A stretch of DNA of 64,000 nt from Bacteroidales bacterium (GTDB taxonomy: Bacteria; Bacteroidota; Bacteroidia; Bacteroidales; F082), in contig JALNZT010000005.1 in NCBI GenBank assembly GCA_023229135.1, positions 1 through 64,000 of the forward strand, given 5' to 3'. The translations under genes were made by a program, and so were the position numbers. The notes below the pieces were generated by a model that saw nothing but the letters and a program-made list of their open reading frames with translations, was not told the origin of the DNA and ran no database searches. Shown one piece after another: positions 60,601-64,000 of the stretch (its first letter is position 1; each line of letters opens with the position of its first letter).

Positions 60601-61357
60601 AATCAGTGAGTTAGCAAAGAGTGCAGCACTTTTGGCGCGTTCAGAGCGCGAAACTGCCTGGCGCGAAATGGCTCAGCAGGTAGCTCACGAAATAAAAAAT
60701 CCACTAACGCCGATGCGACTCAGTGTGCAGCATCTCAAGCGATCCTGGGACCATAACGATGCTGATATTGATCAGAAAATTTCAAGGACTACCCAAACAC
60801 TTATCGAGCAGATTGATACCTTATCCACCATTGCCAACGCGTTTTCCGACTTCGCGAAAATGCCGGTTAGCTTGCCTGAAAAGCTGGAAATCATTGATTT
60901 AATTAAACGAACAGCACTTTTATATAATAATAAACCAAATATAAAAATGGTTATAGATACTGCTGAAAATCAAGCGATCTATCTGTTTGCCGACAAAAAC
61001 AACCTCGGTCGTGCCTTTGCTAATCTTGTTAAAAATGCAGTTCAAGCAATTGGGAACAAAACCCAAGGTGAAATTGATATTCGCATAAATACCGAGAACA
61101 ATAACGTAATAATTTCTATTGACGACAACGGAAAGGGAATGAGTGAAGTGGAGCAAAAAAGGGTTTTTACGCCTAACTTTACCACCAAATCAAGTGGAAT
61201 GGGTATAGGCTTGTCTATTGTATATCAAATTATAATGACTGAAAACGGAACAATTTCCTTTACATCGAAGGAAGGAAAAGGAACCAGCTTCCGGATTACT
61301 TTGCCTCGCGACAAAAGAAAACACGAAGAAAAGCAAGAAAACGATGAGATTTCATAG
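57629..61357 (+). CDS. Very large membrane sensor histidine kinase
   Basis: 1242 residues. An N-terminal helix is followed by an exported region to about 205 and a group of about eight helices (207-470). A second exported region (470-710), two helices (about 715-770), another exported sensing part (780-920) and a last helix follow. The cytosolic end has HAMP (RRLTMPLQMIQARMKEV), the HisKA domain with phospho-acceptor His1020 in QVAHEIKNPLTPMRL, and HATPase motifs (NLVKNAVQAI, DDNGKGMS, GMGIGLSIVYQI). This resembles NtrY-type kinases. A response regulator is not adjacent. Confidence 0.9.
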   Translation: MKKIGISFLALLLSVLAYVFANSILNTISDPDVVIEKLEQLMLQNQHQLNKVASLITKEENRHLSLDFDTKYLFKLNTEQDIIALIYHNDSLVFWNTNQVLPDSNDLTGLKSGQTFLQLANGFYQCKFVDFRNTSEGEFWELILLKPLYHLYPFQNQYLTDKLVSDIFPDQLKIQFGKPGEQEYNLYFEEGNTAFSMSFDWKYPINNNAAFLLLAFLLICMGLFYWLVHEIGKYYILFRRARLNLFLLFLGAIILSRLLFLLLLQHQLLFQSELFDNIIFSVGFLNISFGMLAIDVFNLLSFAIAFHLFFPTYKLHIHQFWRDLYCSLATILLLGSYIYFVRQLIFETKAPLSFTELYSFNVFSYSIFLYISFITISTYIIFQKIFAIFKKKEDTKWSAIGIFVILNSLVVIGLYSIQLNLLLFSIVFIILYSLFIVFYDRSRATFNQIVNSWSLLLFAGLLTFLFYVENTKKSDSEQQLTALQLSMEADPMFEFVYKSVYANIHGDSVILNLIENKIIDQYTLEDEIARHLQANYTHNYLDKYNMSVTVCDQEDELLIKPGDFLTNCQTYFLQAADEIGIKSNISPELYYMDDNLLGTYYLAVIQINSKEVETDSTKIFIEFYFKYIPEGLGYPELLVDESKGFTKLLSKYSLANYQDSVLIYKFGNYFYPSKLNMIRFDTSGLSYQNGYRHYFIASEEGRGLVVSKPQKKLIDIVAPFSYFSFLLAIFGFLIIGIGFYRKQLLSDLSSFRFRLQIFSLTTLMLSFVIIGAISTVYIRGIYKEKSKDFLIERTQSILIEMEHKLRNEDIDDPAINSYLYEILTKFSQVFFSDINLYDINGNLLATSRPEIFESKLLSTKMNPQAFTTMKSGDEYLFLHQEAIGNGAFYSSYVSYRDLNGKTLAYINLPYFARGSEIRDEISNFILTYINIFILLSGLFALIVLLFSRRLTMPLQMIQARMKEVRIDKTNEPITWHREDEIGQLVKQYNQLISELAKSAALLARSERETAWREMAQQVAHEIKNPLTPMRLSVQHLKRSWDHNDADIDQKISRTTQTLIEQIDTLSTIANAFSDFAKMPVSLPEKLEIIDLIKRTALLYNNKPNIKMVIDTAENQAIYLFADKNNLGRAFANLVKNAVQAIGNKTQGEIDIRINTENNNVIISIDDNGKGMSEVEQKRVFTPNFTTKSSGMGIGLSIVYQIIMTENGTISFTSKEGKGTSFRITLPRDKRKHEEKQENDEIS

Positions 61358-61385
61358 CAGTCACCTCAAATTCGGGGTAAGACAA

Positions 61386-61404
61386 CGAAAGCAAACTGCT
61401 TTCG
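61386..61404. terminator. Short hairpin between kinase and flippase genes
   Basis: CGAAAGCA, AAC, TGCTTTCG: perfect 8-bp stem with a 3-nt loop. The following TTAACTTTG is only weakly T-rich, so terminator function is uncertain. Confidence 0.4.
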
Positions 61405-61407
61405 CAT

Positions 61408-61415
61408 TAACTTTG
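61408..61415 (+). promoter_or_regulatory. -7 promoter element abutting the flippase start
   Basis: TAACTTTG matches TAnnTTTG and ends 8 bp before the ATG at 61424, so the mRNA would have almost no leader. Confidence 0.45.
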
Positions 61416-61423
61416 CTGGTCTT

Positions 61424-62893
61424 ATGGCAGTAAATCCAATTAAAAGTCTGGCAGGGCAAACCGCTGTTTATGGCATGGGAACCATCGTTCCGCGCCTGCT
61501 CAACTATATGCTTGTGCCGTTCTACACACGCATTTTTGCAGAAAATATTTACGGTCAGCTGACGGAGCTTTATGCTTATGTAGCCTTTTTGCTGGTTTTG
61601 CTTACCTACGGCATGGAAACCGCTTTTTTTAGATTTGCCCAAAAACACGATACCAATTCGGTTTTCAATACGTCACTTTCGGCTATCATTACAACCGCTG
61701 CAATTTTTGTGGCTTTATTGCTTTTCGTTTACGAGCCTCTTGCCCAAAGCATTCGCTATACCGGCAATCCTGAATATGTGCTGATGATAGGACTGATCGT
61801 AGCACTGGATGCTGCAACGGCTATTCCTTTTGCACTGCTACGAAAGCTCAACAAAGCCCGCCGTTTTGCTACCATAAAAATCTTTAATGTAGGCTTAAAT
61901 ATCAGCCTCAATTTCGTTTTTCTACTGCTAATTCCCGAGTGGTCACAGAAAGTTGGCATTTCTCTTTTTGGCGATCAGGTAAGTCTGTTGGTTTGGGTTT
62001 TTATTGCGAATTTGGCTTCCAGTTTGCTCAGCCTTTTGCTGTTATGGCCTCAGCTTAAAAGCTTCCGATTCCAATTGAGCAATACTTTTATCCGTCCAAT
62101 GTTAAATTATGCGTTGCCGGTTTTGGTTGTCGGCCTGGCCGGAATGGTCAACGAAGTAATTGATAAAATTCTGCTCAAATACTTGCTACCAAATCCCGAA
62201 ACAGCTATGGCTGAGCTGGGAATTTATGGTGCTAACTACAAACTTGGCGTGCTAATGACTCTGTTTATTCAGATGTTTAGGTATGCCGCTGAACCCTTTT
62301 TCTTTGCTGAGGCCGAAAAAAAACAAGCACCCGAACTTTTTGCCAAAGTGTTAAATTACTTTGTAATCATTGGCTTACTTATCTTTTTGGGTATCACCTT
62401 ATATATGGATGTTTTCCAGCATTTTATTGGCAGCCGCTTCCGCGAAGGCTTGTCTATAGTTCCTATAGTGCTGATGGCCAATTTGTTTTATGGTATATTT
62501 TTTAATATTTCTGTCTGGTATAAACTCACCGATCGAACCTCAAACGGTGCCATCATTGCATTAATTGGAGCCGCTATAACCATCACCTTTAATATACTGC
62601 TTATTCCAGTTTTGGGTTATGCCGGTGCTGCCTGGGCACACCTGTTTTGCTACACCGCCATGATGGTTATTTCCTACCTTTGGGGACAGCGTGTTTATCC
62701 AATCCCATATCAATGGAAAGCCCTGTTGGCCTATCTTGCGTTTGCTGTGTTAATGTATGTAATCTCACAATGGCTACGACCCGAAATTTTGCTTCAACGC
62801 TTACTTTTCAATACTTTCCTATTGCTGCTTTTTGTTGTACCGGTTTTCTTTTTTGAACGGAAAAATTTAAGCCCTGCCGACAAACAATCCTGA
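61424..62893 (+). CDS. Polysaccharide (oligosaccharide) flippase, Wzx/MATE-like
   Basis: 489 residues with about 14 hydrophobic helices and the N-terminus SLAGQTAVYGMGTIVPRLLNYMLVPFYTRIF of polysaccharide biosynthesis flippases. Such proteins flip lipid-linked oligosaccharides across the inner membrane. The neighbours (dut and a sugar-nucleotidyltransferase) form a gene order seen in Bacteroidota. The substrate is not deducible. Confidence 0.9.
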   Translation: MAVNPIKSLAGQTAVYGMGTIVPRLLNYMLVPFYTRIFAENIYGQLTELYAYVAFLLVLLTYGMETAFFRFAQKHDTNSVFNTSLSAIITTAAIFVALLLFVYEPLAQSIRYTGNPEYVLMIGLIVALDAATAIPFALLRKLNKARRFATIKIFNVGLNISLNFVFLLLIPEWSQKVGISLFGDQVSLLVWVFIANLASSLLSLLLLWPQLKSFRFQLSNTFIRPMLNYALPVLVVGLAGMVNEVIDKILLKYLLPNPETAMAELGIYGANYKLGVLMTLFIQMFRYAAEPFFFAEAEKKQAPELFAKVLNYFVIIGLLIFLGITLYMDVFQHFIGSRFREGLSIVPIVLMANLFYGIFFNISVWYKLTDRTSNGAIIALIGAAITITFNILLIPVLGYAGAAWAHLFCYTAMMVISYLWGQRVYPIPYQWKALLAYLAFAVLMYVISQWLRPEILLQRLLFNTFLLLLFVVPVFFFERKNLSPADKQS

Positions 62894-62933
62894 TTTTTAC
62901 ATTTTTAACGAAAGCCAAGCCCCGAATAATCCT

Positions 62934-62941
62934 TATTTTTG
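62934..62941 (+). promoter_or_regulatory. dut -7 promoter element
   Basis: TATTTTTG matches TAnnTTTG and lies 76 bp before the dut start. Confidence 0.45.
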
Positions 62942-63016
62942 CGCAAGTTTTCAAAATTGTCATTTAGTTAAATTCAAATATTAGCACAGGGAATTTTTTC
63001 CCAAAACCGTTTTTTT

Positions 63017-63448
63017 ATGGAAATAAAAATCGTCAACATATCAACTCACGCCTTACCGACATACGAAACGGATGCCTCGGCGGGAATGGATTTACGCGCC
63101 AATCTGGACGAACCAATAGCACTAAAACCACTGCAACGCACCTTAGTTCCAACTGGTTTATTTATTGAATTACCCATCGGATACGAAGCTCAAATCAGGC
63201 CCAGAAGCGGTCTGGCAATTAAGAGCGGCATCACACTTTTAAATGCTCCCGGCACCATAGATGCTGATTATCGCGGCGAAATAAAAGTAATTCTTGCTAA
63301 CTTATCCGATCAGGAATTTATAATAAAAGACGGTGAAAGAATTGCCCAAATGGTCATTGCAAAACACGAAACAGCCAGTTGGATTCAAGTAGAGCAACTC
63401 AACGAAACGGCTCGTGGAACCGGTGGTTTTGGCCATACCGGAAAATAA
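63017..63448 (+). CDS. dut: Deoxyuridine 5'-triphosphate nucleotidohydrolase
   Basis: 143 residues with the five trimeric dUTPase motifs: ASAGMDLRA, PRSGLA, GTIDADYRGE (catalytic Asp), ERIAQMV and the C-terminal RGTGGFGHTG. It hydrolyses dUTP to dUMP and PPi, supplying dTMP synthesis and keeping uracil out of DNA. Length is standard. Confidence 0.97.
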   Translation: MEIKIVNISTHALPTYETDASAGMDLRANLDEPIALKPLQRTLVPTGLFIELPIGYEAQIRPRSGLAIKSGITLLNAPGTIDADYRGEIKVILANLSDQEFIIKDGERIAQMVIAKHETASWIQVEQLNETARGTGGFGHTGK

Positions 63449-63492
63449 TTCTCAATAAAAACGATTAAAAAATTATCTAAATTAGCAACTCA

Positions 63493-64000
63493 ATGAATAT
63501 TATAATTCCAATGGCAGGCATGGGCAAACGCATGCGACCACATACCTTGACGATTCCAAAACCAATGCTTCCGGTGGCCGGAAAACCAATTGTGCAGCGG
63601 CTTGTAGAAGATATTGCCAAAGTGGTGGATGAACCCATCGAAGAAATTGCTTTCGTTATTGGAGCTTTTGGAAAAGAAACCGAGGAAGGGCTTTTACGTA
63701 TTGCGCAATCCGTTGGTGCAAAGGGTAGTATCCACTATCAGCTGGAGGCTTTGGGAACCGCGCATGCCATTTTGTGTGCCAGCCAGGCGCTTAGTGGAAA
63801 AGTGGTTGTGGCCTACGCCGACACGCTGTTTAAGGCAGATTTTAAACTTGATAGCGCAAAAGAAGGAATTATTTGGGTAAATCGGGTGGAGAATCCGAAC
63901 CAGTTTGGCGTGGTAAAACTCAATGATGATGGAAGTATTGAAGGTTTTTATGAAAAGCCTGCAACTTTTGTTTCCGACCTCGCCATTATTGGAATTTATT
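63493..64000 (+). CDS. Sugar nucleotidyltransferase (NDP-sugar synthase), 3' end missing
   Basis: The first 169 codons of a nucleotidyltransferase, cut by the window edge. The N-terminus MNIIIPMAGMGKRMRPHTLTIPKPMLPVAGKPIVQRLVE carries the GxGxRxxPxT...KPM signature. LEALGTAHAILCASQAL and VAYADTL (metal-binding Asp) follow. The specific NDP-sugar (glucose, mannose or other) cannot be told from this part. With the flippase and dut it forms a rightward group. Confidence 0.85.
   Translation, partial: MNIIIPMAGMGKRMRPHTLTIPKPMLPVAGKPIVQRLVEDIAKVVDEPIEEIAFVIGAFGKETEEGLLRIAQSVGAKGSIHYQLEALGTAHAILCASQALSGKVVVAYADTLFKADFKLDSAKEGIIWVNRVENPNQFGVVKLNDDGSIEGFYEKPATFVSDLAIIGIY

Noticed and set aside
61361..61648. 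95-codon minus-strand ORF
   Set aside because: Overlaps the start and the -7 box of the flippase gene on the opposite strand; no protein-like pattern.

Overview
The window comes from a Bacteroidota chromosome, most like an environmental Bacteroidales/Marinilabiliales-type organism. Evidence: promoters of the TAnnTTTG type, secreted proteins with type IX secretion (T9SS) C-terminal sorting domains, a BlaI/BlaR1 pair whose BlaR1 carries a TonB-type C-terminus, and lineage families such as DUF4175, DUF3109, DUF1207, DUF6150/septoil-knot, TRL-like and a fused CysN-APS kinase. Base composition is AT-rich. No transposase, integrase gene, rRNA operon or CRISPR array is present.

Layout. 1-704: start of rpiB on the minus strand, then an AT-rich gap with five exact TTATCAACA DnaA-type boxes, which I read as a candidate oriC. 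705-6394: nadA, lipoproteins, a MORN-type repeat protein, a PepSY-TM membrane protein and an orphan PAS histidine kinase. 6395-13844 (all minus): a deoxyhypusine-synthase-like protein, sulfate activation (cysD, cysN-C fusion, cysQ) and two UDP-HexNAc(A) sugar enzymes. 14083-31610: topA, a degenerate arginase-fold protein, a TRL-like lipoprotein, ruvC, a flippase-like protein and glycosyltransferase, ctlX, DUF3109, blaI-blaR1, mscL, an EEP hydrolase, an MscS-type channel, comF and a double ABC ATPase. 31611-35100: three AT-rich minus-strand genes for secreted proteins. 35206-42058: a methyltransferase, a dead mazE, RNase R, envelope proteins, a broken zinc-ribbon gene, a thioesterase and an LMW tyrosine phosphatase.

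42175-45898 lies between tRNA-Thr(CGT) and tRNA-Cys(GCA) and looks accessory. It holds an IS21-like end relic, a macro-like/PD-(D/E)xK two-gene operon, a predicted septoil-knot secreted protein and an unknown gene. 45947-64000 is mostly core: CWC protein, folB, gltX, an M1 aminopeptidase, DUF4175, ybeY, mnmG flanked by two parS sites, a methyltransferase, a very large sensor kinase, a polysaccharide flippase, dut and the start of a sugar nucleotidyltransferase.

The two parS sites and the candidate origin fit together: this segment probably lies close to the chromosome origin. The most unusual items are the 104-bp direct repeats at the 3' ends of mscL and its neighbour, twin BlaI-type operators on both sides of blaIR, a terminator that doubles as signal-peptide coding sequence, the macro/nuclease operon, the predicted knotted protein, and several enzymes with missing key residues. 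Function assignments rest on motif recognition only; no database search was possible.
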